A stretch of DNA of 64,000 nt, from assembly GCF_002943465.1 (NCBI RefSeq), contig NZ_PTQY01000001.1, positions 186,001 to 250,000 on the forward strand, read 5' to 3'. A model generated the notes under the pieces. The model was not told where the DNA came from. It did not search any database and saw nothing but the letters and a program-made list of their open reading frames with translations. This DNA comes from Rhodoferax sp. TS-BS-61-7 (GTDB lineage: Bacteria; Pseudomonadota; Gammaproteobacteria; Burkholderiales; Burkholderiaceae_C). Positions 49,477 to 58,715 of the stretch are shown here, one piece after another. A program made the position numbers and the translations under genes. Position 1 is the stretch's first letter. Every line of letters starts with the position of its first letter.

Positions 49477-49690
49477 CACCGAACCACTTGCTGAAGTAAC
49501 GCTGAGCCGTACCAATGCGAATGTGGTGCTGGTGCGCGAAGCAGGGGTGCCATTTCAGCCATCACTGGGCAACGCTTCTGGGATCGCCCCCTTCGTAGAG
49601 TGGTTGAGCCTGGTGGAGGTGGTGCAAATGCTGTGCCCCGTGTGGCCCGTGCGCGACTTACCCATGCAGGGCAAACACTGGAAAATCTAA
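49460..49690 (+). CDS. Small ORF of unknown function (76 residues)
   Basis: The ATG at 49460 overlaps the end of the nucleotidyltransferase fragment in another frame. The product (MNFSDNTEPLAEVTLS to MQGKHWKI) has a hydrophobic helix APFVEWLSLVEVVQMLCPVW and no signature I recognise. It might be the tail of a decayed gene or a free-standing small protein; support is weak. Confidence 0.3.
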   Translation: MNFSDNTEPLAEVTLSRTNANVVLVREAGVPFQPSLGNASGIAPFVEWLSLVEVVQMLCPVWPVRDLPMQGKHWKI

Positions 49691-49691
49691 T

Positions 49692-49726
49692 GAAAAATCC
49701 GCGCAGCCCTTACGGAATCTGCGCGG
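49692..49726 (-). terminator. Terminator of the pyruvate dehydrogenase operon, formed with a dispersed repeat
   Basis: On the minus strand CCGCGCAG and CTGCGCGG form a perfect eight-base stem with a 12-base loop, then A and five T. It lies 40 bases after the lpd stop. Most of the hairpin is the 5' arm of repeat copy 6, so the repeat seems to serve as the terminator. Confidence 0.8.
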
Positions 49727-49746
49727 CCAGCTACTGAATTTATAGC
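49705..49746 (+). repeat. Dispersed palindromic repeat, copy 6
   Basis: AGCCCTTACGGAATCTGCGC, then GGCCAGCTAC (GCTAC 49730-49734) and ATAGC (49742-49746). Very close to copy 5, sharing TCTGCGCGGCCAGCTA and TGAATTTATAGCGT. Confidence 0.8.
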
Positions 49747-49767
49747 GTATTCAGCGGCTCTTCAGCA

Positions 49768-51606
49768 TTACTTCCGCGCCGGCGGCACATCCGTGCAGCT
49801 GCCATGTGCAATCTCCGCCGCCATGCCGATGCTCTCGCCCAGCGTGGGATGCGGGTGAATGGTCTTGCCGATGTCCACCGCATCTGCACCCATCTCAATG
49901 GCCAGCGCGATCTCACCGATCATGTCGCCCGCATGCGTGCCGACCATGCCGCCGCCCAGGATCTTGCCGTGGCCGTGGGCCTCGGGGGAATCATCAAACA
50001 GCAGTTTGGTGACGCCTTCGTCGCGGCCGTTGGCAATCGCGCGGCCGGATGCCGTCCAAGGGAACAGGCCCTTCTTGACCTTGATACCTTGCGCCTTGGC
50101 CTGGTCTTCGGTGAGGCCGACCCACGCAACCTCGGGGTCGGTGTAGGCCACGCTGGGGATCACGCGGGCGTTGAAGGCAGCAGCCGCCAATTCCTTGTTG
50201 CCTTGCAGTTCACCCGCAATCACTTCGGCCGCCACGTGCGCCTCGTGCACTGCCTTGTGCGCCAGCATGGGCTGGCCCACGATGTCGCCAATGGCGAAGA
50301 TGTGCGGCACATTGGTACGCATCTGGATGTCGACGTTGATGAAGCCGCGGTCGGTCACCGCCACGCCAGCCTTCTCGGCGCTGATCTTCTTGCCATTGGG
50401 TGTGCGCCCCACGGCCTGCAGCACCAGGTCATAGACCTGCGGCGCAGGCGCAGTGCCGCCCTCTTCCGCCGGCGCAAACGTCACCTCAATGCCTTCGGGC
50501 AAGGCGCGTGCGGACACGGTCTTCGTCTTGAGCATGATGTTGTCAAAGCGCTTGGCGTTCATCTTCTGCCAGATCTTCACCAGGTCGCGGTCAGCGCCCT
50601 GCATCAGGCCGTCCAGCATTTCCACCACGTCCAGGCGGGCGCCCAGGGTGCTGTAGACGGTGCCCATTTCCAGGCCGATGATGCCGCCACCCAGAATCAG
50701 CATGCGCTTGGGCACACCGGTCAGCGCCAAGGCGCCGGTGCTGTCCACCACGCGCGGGTCGTTGGGCATGAAAGGCAGGCGCACGGCTTGCGAGCCTGCG
50801 GCGATGATGGCGTTCTTGAAGGCGATAACTTTCTTGCTGCCGGTCTTCTCTTGCGCGGTACCGCTGGTCTCTTCCACTTCAAGGTGGTTGGCGCCGACAA
50901 AGTTGCCATAGCCGCGCACGGTGGTCACCTTGCGCATCTTGGCCATGGCGGCCAGGCCGCCGGTCAGCTTGCCGATAACCTTTTCCTTGTGGCTGCGCAG
51001 CTTGTCGATGTTCAGCGTCGGGGCACCAAAGTCCACACCCAGGTCGGCCATGTGGCTGACTTCGTCCATGACAGCCGCCACGTGCAGCAGCGCCTTGGAG
51101 GGGATGCAACCCACGTTCAGGCAGACGCCGCCCAGGGTGGCGTAGCGCTCCACCACGATGACCTTGAGGCCCAGATCGGCCGCACGGAAGGCGGCGGAAT
51201 AACCGCCGGGCCCCCCGCCAATCACCACCACATCGCACTCCAGATCCGCAGCGCCACCAAAACTGGAGGCTGCAGGCGCAGGCGCCGCTACAGAAACAGG
51301 AGCTGCTGGCGCAGCAGTGGCGGGGGCTGGAGCCGCTTTTGGTGCTGAAATCGGGGCTGCAGCAGCGCCGGCAGCTTCCAGCAACACCACCACGGTGCCC
51401 TGCTTGACCTTGTCGCCCAACTTCACTTTCAACTCTTTGACCACGCCGCCTTCGCTGGCGGGGATTTCCATGGAGGCCTTGTCGCTCTCCACGGTGATCA
51501 GGCTTTGCTCGGCCTTGATGGTGTCGCCCACCTTGACCAGCAACTCAATGACCGCGACTTCGTCCAAGTCGCCAATATCCGGAACCTTGATTTCTACGAT
51601 GCTCAC
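49768..51606 (-). CDS. lpdA: Dihydrolipoyl dehydrogenase (E3) with N-terminal lipoyl domain
   Basis: This 612-residue E3 reoxidises the lipoamide of the pyruvate dehydrogenase complex with NAD. Residues 1-80 are a lipoyl domain (lipoylated lysine in ESDKASME), followed by an Ala/Pro linker to about 125 and the flavoprotein: FAD motif [17 protein letters not shown], redox disulfide [20 protein letters not shown] motif [14 protein letters not shown] and the C-terminal [15 protein letters not shown] with the catalytic His-Glu pair. E3 with its own lipoyl domain is known in Neisseria and Ralstonia. The GTG start at 51606 overlaps the aceF stop (GTGA). The linker holds a repeat-like stretch at 51287-51328. 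Confidence 0.96.
   Translation of the reverse strand: MSIVEIKVPDIGDLDEVAVIELLVKVGDTIKAEQSLITVESDKASMEIPASEGGVVKELKVKLGDKVKQGTVVVLLEAAGAAAAPISAPKAAPAPATAAPAAPVSVAAPAPAASSFGGAADLECDVVVIGGGPGGYSAAFRAADLGLKVIVVERYATLGGVCLNVGCIPSKALLHVAAVMDEVSHMADLGVDFGAPTLNIDKLRSHKEKVIGKLTGGLAAMAKMRKVTTVRGYGNFVGANHLEVEETSGTAQEKTGSKKVIAFKNAIIAAGSQAVRLPFMPNDPRVVDSTGALALTGVPKRMLILGGGIIGLEMGTVYSTLGARLDVVEMLDGLMQGADRDLVKIWQKMNAKRFDNIMLKTKTVSARALPEGIEVTFAPAEEGGTAPAPQVYDLVLQAVGRTPNGKKISAEKAGVAVTDRGFINVDIQMRTNVPHIFAIGDIVGQPMLAHKAVHEAHVAAEVIAGELQGNKELAAAAFNARVIPSVAYTDPEVAWVGLTEDQAKAQGIKVKKGLFPWTASGRAIANGRDEGVTKLLFDDSPEAHGHGKILGGGMVGTHAGDMIGEIALAIEMGADAVDIGKTIHPHPTLGESIGMAAEIAHGSCTDVPPARK
51287..51328 (-). repeat. Repeat-like stretch in the lpd linker
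   Basis: On the minus strand it reads AGCCCCCGCCACTGCTGCGC, then CAGCAGCTCC and TGTTTCTGTAGC, aligning with repeat copies 3 and 5. It encodes part of the Ala/Pro linker (around [12 protein letters not shown]). An almost identical stretch lies in aceF at 52948-52989. Confidence 0.5.
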
Positions 51607-53267
51607 AGCAAAACCCTCCGGAAGTCGCCCAGGATCTGGCCCAGGTACACGTTGAAGCGTGCAGCGGCTGCGCCGTCGATCACGCGATGGTCCCACGTCA
51701 GCGACAAGGGCAGCATCAGGCGCGGCACAAAGGCCTTGCCGTCCCACACGGGTTCCATTTGGCTCTTGCAGACGCCCAAGATGGCGACTTCAGGGGCGTT
51801 GATGATGGGCGTGAAGTAACGCCCGCCAATGCCGCCCAGGCTGGAGATGGTGAAGCAGGCACCGGACATGTCGGCCGGGCTCAGCTTGCCGTCGCGCGCC
51901 TTTTTGGCCAGCTCGCCCATCTCGGCGCTGATCTGGAAGATGCCCTTCTTGTCGGCGTCCTTGATCACGGGCACCACCAGGCCATTGGGCGTGTCCGCCG
52001 CAAAACCGATGTGGTAGTACTGCTTGTAGATCAGCGCGTCACCATCCAGCGAGCTGTTGAACTCGGGGAACTTCTTCAGCGCGGCCACGCAGGCTTTGAT
52101 CAGGAAGGCCAGCATGGTGACCTTGATGCCCGACTTCTCGTTCTCCTTGTTGGTGGAGACGCGGAAGGCTTCGAGGTCGGTGATGTCGGCGTCGTCATGG
52201 TTGGTGACGGCGGGAATCATGATCGCGTTGCGCAGCAGGTTGGCGCCGCTGATCTTCTTGATGCGCGACATTTCCTTGCGTTCAATCGGACCGAACTTCG
52301 CAAAGTCCACCTTCGGCCAGGGGATCAGCCCCAGGCCCGCGCCGTCGTTGCCACCAGACGCTTTGGCCTGTGCCGCAGCGGCCAGGGTTTGCACCGCACC
52401 GCTCATCACGGAGCGGGTGAAGCCCTGCACATCGGCCTCGGTGATGCGGCCCTTGGGGCCAGAGCCCTTGACTTCGTTCAGCGGCACACCGAGTTCACGC
52501 GCAAACTTGCGCACCGAAGGCGACGCGTGGGGCAATCCAAGCGTGGCGCCACCGGGGGCATGGGCTGGCACGGCCACTGCAGCTGCCGGGGCAGCCACTG
52601 CAGCAGCGGCAGCCGGTGCCGGCGCTGCGGCGGTGGCCGCAGAGGCGGGGGCAGCGGGTGCGGCCGCAGGGGCTGCGCCCACTACGCCATCCAACACCAC
52701 CACCAGGTCACCGATGTTCACGGTGTCACCAATCTTGACCTTGATCTCCTTCACCACACCGGCGGTGCTGGACGGGATCTCCATGGAGGCCTTGTCGGAC
52801 TCCACGGTGATCAGGCTTTGCTCCACCTTGATGGTGTCGCCCACCTTGACCAGCAACTCAATGACGGCCACATCCTTGAAATCACCAATGTCGGGCACGC
52901 GAACTTCCACGGGGCCGGACGCTGCAGGGGCTGCAACGGGCGCAGGCGCTACAGAAACAGGAGCTGCTGGCGCAGCAGCTACGGGGGCTGCAGCCGCTTT
53001 GGACTCAGAAACCGGGGCGGCAGCGCCGCCTTCAGCTTCCAGCACCAGCACGACGGAGCCTTGCTTGACCTTGTCGCCCAGCTTGACCTTGATCTCCTTG
53101 ACCACACCGGCGGTGCTGGACGGGATTTCCATGGAGGCCTTGTCGCTCTCCACAGTGATCAGGCTTTGTTCGGCCTTGACCGTGTCGCCCACCTTGACCA
53201 TCACCTCGATCACCGCCACCTCGTCGAGGTCGCCAATGTCCGGGACTTGTACTTCTACGATTGCCAT
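51603..53267 (-). CDS. aceF: Dihydrolipoamide acetyltransferase (E2) of pyruvate dehydrogenase
   Basis: The 554-residue E2 core has two N-terminal lipoyl domains, each with an [12 protein letters not shown] site (about residues 45-55 and 160-170), joined by Ala/Pro linkers, then the E1/E3-binding domain [20 protein letters not shown] (about 250-285) and the acyltransferase domain ending [12 protein letters not shown] with the catalytic histidine. It passes acetyl groups from E1 to CoA. The order aceE-aceF-lpd on the minus strand is standard. The first linker includes [18 protein letters not shown], encoded by a repeat-like stretch at 52948-52989. Confidence 0.97.
   Translation of the reverse strand: MAIVEVQVPDIGDLDEVAVIEVMVKVGDTVKAEQSLITVESDKASMEIPSSTAGVVKEIKVKLGDKVKQGSVVLVLEAEGGAAAPVSESKAAAAPVAAAPAAPVSVAPAPVAAPAASGPVEVRVPDIGDFKDVAVIELLVKVGDTIKVEQSLITVESDKASMEIPSSTAGVVKEIKVKIGDTVNIGDLVVVLDGVVGAAPAAAPAAPASAATAAAPAPAAAAAVAAPAAAVAVPAHAPGGATLGLPHASPSVRKFARELGVPLNEVKGSGPKGRITEADVQGFTRSVMSGAVQTLAAAAQAKASGGNDGAGLGLIPWPKVDFAKFGPIERKEMSRIKKISGANLLRNAIMIPAVTNHDDADITDLEAFRVSTNKENEKSGIKVTMLAFLIKACVAALKKFPEFNSSLDGDALIYKQYYHIGFAADTPNGLVVPVIKDADKKGIFQISAEMGELAKKARDGKLSPADMSGACFTISSLGGIGGRYFTPIINAPEVAILGVCKSQMEPVWDGKAFVPRLMLPLSLTWDHRVIDGAAAARFNVYLGQILGDFRRVLL
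52948..52989 (-). repeat. Repeat-like stretch in the aceF linker
   Basis: Minus strand: AGCCCCCGTAGCTGCTGCGC, CAGCAGCTCC, TGTTTCTGTAGC. It matches intergenic repeat copy 3 through AGCCCCCGTA, TGCGC-AGCAGCTCCT and the final TAGC. It encodes Ala, Pro and Val only, apart from one Ser. Confidence 0.5.
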
Positions 53268-53285
53268 GTTGTTTGTCTCCGGTGC

Positions 53286-55994
53286 TTAGGCGTACAGGGG
53301 GTTCACTTTGTCAGCGTTGATGCCATATTTGGCAATGGCTTCCGCCACTTTCGCCACGGGCACCGTACCGTCTTCGCTCAGCGCCTTCAAGGCGGCCACC
53401 ACGATGTAGTGGCGGTTCACCTCGAAGTGCTCGCGCAGCTTGCTGCGGAAGTCGGAGCGACCAAAGCCGTCGGTGCCCAGCACCTTGTAGGTACGGCCCT
53501 TGGGCACGAAGGGGCGAATCTGCTCGGCATAGGCCTTCATGTAGTCGGTCGACGCGACCACGGGGCCGGTGGACTTGCCGAGTTGCTGTTCCACAAACGA
53601 CACGCGCGGTGTTTCCAGCGGGTGCAGCAGGTTCCAGCGGTCTGCGTCCTGGCCGTCACGGGTCAGTTCATTGAAACTTGGGCAGCTCCAGACATCGGCG
53701 CCCACGCCCCACTCTTTTTCCAGCAGCTCTTGCGCGGCAATGCTTTCGCGCAGGATGGTGCCCGAACCCAACAGTTGCACGCGGGGTGCCTTCTTGGTCA
53801 GCGCGGGGCCTTCCTTGCAGAGGTACATGCCCTTGATGATCTGCTCTTCGGTGCCCGCCTTCAGGCCGGGCATGGCGTAGTTTTCGTTCAGCAGCGTCAG
53901 GTAGTAGAAGACGTTGTCCTGCTTCTCCACCATGCGCTTCAAACCGTGGTGCAAGATCACACCCACTTCGTGCGCGAAGGTCGGGTCGTAGCTGATGCAG
54001 TTGGGAATCGTGCCGGCCATGATGTGGCTGTGACCGTCTTCGTGCTGCAGGCCCTCGCCGTTCAGCGTGGTACGGCCCGATGTGCCGCCCAACAAGAAGC
54101 CGCGGGCTTGCATGTCACCCGCCGCCCAGGCCAGATCGCCAATGCGCTGGAAGCCGAACATCGAGTAATACACGTAGAACGGCACCATGATGCGGTTACT
54201 CGTGGAGTAGCTGGTGGCAGCCGCAATCCAGCTGCTCATGCCGCCGGCTTCGTTGATGCCCTCTTGCAGGATCTGGCCGGCCTTGTCTTCCTTGTAGTAC
54301 ATGACTTGGTCTTTGTCGACCGGGGTGTACAACTGGCCTGCCGGGTTGTAGATACCGACTTGGCGGAACAGGCCTTCCATACCAAAAGTACGGGCCTCGT
54401 CTACCAGAATTGGCACCACGCGGGGGCCCAGGGCCTGGTCGCGCAGCAGCTGGGTCAAAAAGCGCACATAAGCTTGTGTGGTGCTGATCTCACGGCCTTC
54501 GGCGGTGGGCTCCATCACGGCCTTGAAGGTTTCCAGCGAGGGCACGGTGAACGATTCGTCGGCCTTCACGCGGCGGTGTGGCAGGTAACCGCCCAAGGCC
54601 TTGCGGCGCTCGTGCAGGTACTTCATTTCAGGGGTGTCATCGGCCGGTTTGTAGAACGGCACATTGGGCAGATCGCTGTCTGGCACGGGAATGTTGAAGC
54701 GGTCGCGGAAGGCCTTGATATCCTCGTCGGTCAGCTTCTTGGTCTGGTGCACAGTGTTCTTGCCTTCACCACTCTTGCCCATGCCAAAACCCTTGACGGT
54801 CTTGATCAGCAGCACGGTGGGCTGGTCTTTGTGGTTCACAGCCTTGTGGAAGGCGGCGTACACCTTCTTGGAGTCGTGGCCGCCACGGCGCAGGTCGAAG
54901 ATTTCTTCGTCCGACATCTTGGACACCATCTCCAGCGTGCGCGGGTCTTTGCCGAAGAAATGCTTGCGCACGTAGGCACCGTCGTTGGCCTTCATGGCCT
55001 GGTAGTCGCCATCCAGCGTGTCCATCATCAGCTTCTTCAGGGCGCCTTCCTTGTCGCGCGCCAGCAGGGCATCCCAACCGGAGCCCCACAGCAGCTTGAT
55101 CACGTTCCAGCCGGCGCCGCGGAATTCACCTTCCAGCTCTTGCACGATCTTGCCGTTGCCGCGTACTGGGCCGTCCAGGCGCTGCAGGTTGCAGTTGATG
55201 ACGAACACCAGGTTGTCCAGCTTTTCGCGTGCGGCCAGGCCGATCGCGCCCAGGCTTTCCACTTCGTCCATCTCACCGTCGCCACAGAACACCCAGACTT
55301 TGCGGTTCTCGGTGTTGGCAATGCCACGGGCATGCAGGTACTTCAGGAAACGGGCTTGGTAGATGGCCATCAATGGGCCCAGGCCCATGGATACCGTGGG
55401 GAACTGCCAGAACTCGGGCATCAGCTTGGGGTGCGGGTAGCTGGACAGGCCCTTGCCGTCCACTTCCTGGCGGAAGTTCAGCAGTTGCTCTTCCGTCAGG
55501 CGCCCTTCCAGGTAGGCGCGGGCGTAGACGCCGGGCGACACGTGGCCTTGGATATACAGACAGTCACCGCCATGGCCTTCGCTCTCGGCGTGCCAAAAGT
55601 GGTTGAAACCGGCGCCAAACAGGCTGGCCAGCGAGGCGAACGAACCGATGTGGCCGCCCAGGTCACCGCCGTCCACGGGGTGGTGGCGGTTGGCCTTGAC
55701 CACCATGGCCATGGCGTTCCAGCGCATGTAGGCGCGCAGGCGCTCTTCAATTTCCAGGTTGCCGGGAGAGCGCTCTTCTTCGGAGGGCTCAATGGTGTTT
55801 ACATAGCCAGTGTTGGCCGAAAAAGGCATGTCGATGCTCTTCTGGCGGGCATGCTCCAGCAGTTGCTCCAACAAGAAGTGGGCGCGCTCGGGGCCTTCAC
55901 TTTCGATGACGGCGCTCAGGGCGTCCATCCATTCACGGGTTTCCTGACCGTCCACGTCGGACGTGCCCAAAGGGTTTTGGGGAACTGCAGCCAT
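53286..55994 (-). CDS. aceE: Pyruvate dehydrogenase E1 component (homodimeric)
   Basis: The 902-residue E1 decarboxylates pyruvate with thiamine diphosphate and acetylates the lipoyl groups of E2. Seen are the N-terminal ETREWMDALSAVIESEGPER, the substrate-site HHPVDGGDLGGHIGSFASLA, the ThDP motif VFCGDGEMDEVESLG followed by FVINCNLQRLDGPVRGN, and the C-terminal LGTDGFGRSDFRSKLREHFE. The length is as for E. coli AceE. Start ATG at 55994 follows AAGGAGA. An AT-rich 170-base gap separates it from the divergent sensor kinase gene; it holds GAAATTTC and similar short palindromes but no certain regulator site. Confidence 0.98.
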   Translation of the reverse strand: MAAVPQNPLGTSDVDGQETREWMDALSAVIESEGPERAHFLLEQLLEHARQKSIDMPFSANTGYVNTIEPSEEERSPGNLEIEERLRAYMRWNAMAMVVKANRHHPVDGGDLGGHIGSFASLASLFGAGFNHFWHAESEGHGGDCLYIQGHVSPGVYARAYLEGRLTEEQLLNFRQEVDGKGLSSYPHPKLMPEFWQFPTVSMGLGPLMAIYQARFLKYLHARGIANTENRKVWVFCGDGEMDEVESLGAIGLAAREKLDNLVFVINCNLQRLDGPVRGNGKIVQELEGEFRGAGWNVIKLLWGSGWDALLARDKEGALKKLMMDTLDGDYQAMKANDGAYVRKHFFGKDPRTLEMVSKMSDEEIFDLRRGGHDSKKVYAAFHKAVNHKDQPTVLLIKTVKGFGMGKSGEGKNTVHQTKKLTDEDIKAFRDRFNIPVPDSDLPNVPFYKPADDTPEMKYLHERRKALGGYLPHRRVKADESFTVPSLETFKAVMEPTAEGREISTTQAYVRFLTQLLRDQALGPRVVPILVDEARTFGMEGLFRQVGIYNPAGQLYTPVDKDQVMYYKEDKAGQILQEGINEAGGMSSWIAAATSYSTSNRIMVPFYVYYSMFGFQRIGDLAWAAGDMQARGFLLGGTSGRTTLNGEGLQHEDGHSHIMAGTIPNCISYDPTFAHEVGVILHHGLKRMVEKQDNVFYYLTLLNENYAMPGLKAGTEEQIIKGMYLCKEGPALTKKAPRVQLLGSGTILRESIAAQELLEKEWGVGADVWSCPSFNELTRDGQDADRWNLLHPLETPRVSFVEQQLGKSTGPVVASTDYMKAYAEQIRPFVPKGRTYKVLGTDGFGRSDFRSKLREHFEVNRHYIVVAALKALSEDGTVPVAKVAEAIAKYGINADKVNPLYA

Positions 55995-56164
55995 CGATGT
56001 CTCCTTCTTGGTACTTTGGCGTAATTTAGTGCGGCAGCCCTAGTTTCTCATATTTATTTTGAAATTTCAAATCATGCTCAATCATTTCTTAATGTGAAAT
56101 ATACAGAAACCTCCTGTAACCTTGATGCAGCGTAGCGTCAAGCTGGCGCCCCTACACTTGGGCA

Positions 56165-58711
56165 ATGCCCTTTTACAAAGTGATTTCTTTGCCCAAACCC
56201 ATTGCGCTGCCCTCGGTGGACGGCGCACGCCGCTGGTGGCAGCGGCTCACCCCCCATCGCCAAGACCGGTTCGCCATGTTGGCCCCGCTGGCCGCCGTGT
56301 TGTTGTTTTTTGCAGCCATCGTGTCGGCCCTGGGCTACCTGCGCGTGGAAGAAATGGACCGCGAACAGGAAGCCGTGCAGCGCGACGTGGAATACACCCA
56401 GCAGCGCCTGCGACTGCGCCTGCTGGAACGGCAAGAGCAAATCACCCGCATTGCCCGCGAAATATCCAACCGCGAGCTCGACCTGGACGACTTCCGCCAG
56501 CGCACCGCCGCCATGCTGGACCAGTACCCCGAGGTACAGGGCATGGCCTGGGTTGACGACAAACGCCGCACACGCGCCAGTGTGGGCATGGGCGGCAACT
56601 TTACGGGCAGCCTGCAGTCCAGCACCGACGTGTTGTCGTACGGCGCCCGCGATGCGGGTTACGCCCTGACCCGCGAGGTAAACCAACCTCTGTACATCCA
56701 GCCCCCGCGTGCCAAGGATGAGTCCCCCACCTTGCAGATGTTTGTGCCCTTGAGCGAGCGCGGGCGCTTTGCAGGCGTGCTGCTGACCGAATACTCGATC
56801 GATGGTCTGTACCGCTACGGCGTGCCATCCGAAGTGTCGGCGCGTTATGCGGTCTCGCTGCAAGACGCCAATGGCAAGCTGCTGGCGGGCACCAGCATGC
56901 CGGACCGCAAACTGGTGGGACGTGTGATGCCCTGGAGCAACCCGGCCAACGAATACGCCATGCCGGTCTCCCCCGTAGGCGCCGGACTGGTCATCCGCGC
57001 ACAGGCCTACCGTGCCTCGCTGGGGGTGATTGGCAGCGGGCTGTTCTGGCTGGTCAGCGCGCTGAGTGTGATGACCGCCTGGATGCTGATTGCCAACTGG
57101 CGCCACACCCGCCGCCGCGTGCAGGCCCAGCAGGCGCTGATGTCGGAAACCAATTTCCGCCGCGCCATGGAAAACTCCATGCTCACCGGCATGCGCGCCA
57201 TGGACCTGCAGGGCCGCATTACCTATGTCAACGCCGCCTTCTGCCAGATGACGGGCTGGAGCGAGTCGGACCTGGTGGGCCGCACCGCACCCTTCCCCTA
57301 TTGGCCCGACAGTGACCGTGAGCATCTGGCCTCGCGCCTGGAGGAAGAAATGCACGGCAACACCACGCCCGGCGGCATCCAGGTGCGGGTGAAGCGGCGC
57401 GACAACACCTTGTTCGATGCCCGCCTGTATGTGTCGCCGCTGATCGACGCGATGGGCACACAAACCGGCTGGGTCACCTCCATGACCGACATCACCGAGC
57501 CCAACCGCGTGCGCGAGCAGCTCTCTGCCTCGCACCAGCGCTTCACCACGGTGCTGGAGGCGCTAGATGCGTCCATCTCGGTCGCCCCCCTGGGTAGCGA
57601 CGAGCTGCTGTTTGCCAACAAGCTGTACCGCCAGTGGTTTGGCGTGCAGGCGGGCGGCCACCTGCAACTGGTGGCCGAAGCAGGCATGCCCATGAACCTC
57701 ACCAATGACGAGGCTTCGGACAGCGTGGACTCCTTTGCCGGCCTGCCCACCACGGCCCTGCCCGACAGCGACACGGAGAGTGCCGAAATCTTCATCCCGG
57801 CCCTGGGCAAGTGGCTGGAGGTGCGCACGCGTTACCTGAGCTGGGTGGACGGCCGCCTGGCCCAAATGGTGATTGCCACCGACATCACCACCCGGCGCCT
57901 GGCCGAGGAGCAGGCCGCCATCCAATCGGAGCGGGCCCAGATGTCCAGCCGCCTGATCACCATGGGTGAAATGGCCTCCAGCGTGGCGCACGAACTGAAC
58001 CAGCCGCTGACCGCCATCAACAACTACTGCAATGGCATGGTCTCGCGCATCAAGGACAAACAGATTTCCGAAGAGGACTTGCTGGTGGCGCTGGAAAAAA
58101 CCGCCAAACAGGCCCAGCGTGCGGGTCAGATCATCCAGCGCATCCGGTCCTTCGTGAAGCGCAGCGAGCCCAACCGCACCCAGTCCGCCGTGCCCACCAT
58201 GGTGGCCGAGGCCGTGGAGCTGGCCGAAATTGAGCTGCGCCGCTTTAATGTGCGCCTGAACCATTACGTGGCGGCCCGCCTGCCCATGGTGCTGGTGGAC
58301 CCGATCCTGATCGAGCAGGTGCTGATCAACCTGCTGCGCAACGCGGCCGAATCCATCGACATGGCGCTGCGCCAAACCTCCGACCGCATCGTCGAGTTGC
58401 GGGTGCTGCCGCGCCACATCGATGGCAAGACGGTGGTGGAGTTTTCGGTGCAGGACACAGGCAAGGGCCTGGCGCCTGAAGTGATGGCCCGGCTCTATGA
58501 ACCCTTCTACTCCACCAAGGCCGATGGCATGGGCATCGGGCTGAATTTGTGCCGCTCCATCGTCGAGTCGCACCTGGGCCGAATGACCGCGGAGAACATC
58601 TACAATGGGACGGATGTGTCAGGGTGCCGCTTCTCCTTCTGGGTGCCCCTGACCGAAGGTGGCGCTCTGACCTATGCAGAGCCGCCCGCACCCCAACCCA
58701 ACCTCGGATAA
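56165..58711 (+). CDS. PAS-domain sensor histidine kinase (FixL/DctB-like)
   Basis: The 848-residue kinase has a first membrane helix (LAPLAAVLLFFAAIVSALGY), a periplasmic domain of about 240 residues, a second helix (LGVIGSGLFWLVSALSVMTA), one clear PAS domain (MENSMLTGMRAMDLQGRITY to VTSMTDITEPNRV), a second divergent PAS (FTTVLEALDASISVAPLGSD), then HisKA with MGEMASSVAHELNQPLTAIN and HATPase with NLLRNAAESID and GMGIGLNLCRSIVE. Its periplasmic part resembles CHASE-type sensors. It is followed after four bases by a FixJ-like regulator. Being divergent from aceE, it may respond to carbon supply and control that operon; this is inference. Confidence 0.92.
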   Translation: MPFYKVISLPKPIALPSVDGARRWWQRLTPHRQDRFAMLAPLAAVLLFFAAIVSALGYLRVEEMDREQEAVQRDVEYTQQRLRLRLLERQEQITRIAREISNRELDLDDFRQRTAAMLDQYPEVQGMAWVDDKRRTRASVGMGGNFTGSLQSSTDVLSYGARDAGYALTREVNQPLYIQPPRAKDESPTLQMFVPLSERGRFAGVLLTEYSIDGLYRYGVPSEVSARYAVSLQDANGKLLAGTSMPDRKLVGRVMPWSNPANEYAMPVSPVGAGLVIRAQAYRASLGVIGSGLFWLVSALSVMTAWMLIANWRHTRRRVQAQQALMSETNFRRAMENSMLTGMRAMDLQGRITYVNAAFCQMTGWSESDLVGRTAPFPYWPDSDREHLASRLEEEMHGNTTPGGIQVRVKRRDNTLFDARLYVSPLIDAMGTQTGWVTSMTDITEPNRVREQLSASHQRFTTVLEALDASISVAPLGSDELLFANKLYRQWFGVQAGGHLQLVAEAGMPMNLTNDEASDSVDSFAGLPTTALPDSDTESAEIFIPALGKWLEVRTRYLSWVDGRLAQMVIATDITTRRLAEEQAAIQSERAQMSSRLITMGEMASSVAHELNQPLTAINNYCNGMVSRIKDKQISEEDLLVALEKTAKQAQRAGQIIQRIRSFVKRSEPNRTQSAVPTMVAEAVELAEIELRRFNVRLNHYVAARLPMVLVDPILIEQVLINLLRNAAESIDMALRQTSDRIVELRVLPRHIDGKTVVEFSVQDTGKGLAPEVMARLYEPFYSTKADGMGIGLNLCRSIVESHLGRMTAENIYNGTDVSGCRFSFWVPLTEGGALTYAEPPAPQPNLG

Positions 58712-58715
58712 CTGA

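Noticed and set aside
51687..56024. Very long open frame (about 1445 codons) on the plus strand opposite aceF and aceE
   Set aside because: It is antisense to three well-supported pdh genes, has a biased composition (His, Val, Gln-rich) and no domain; it is a GC-codon shadow.
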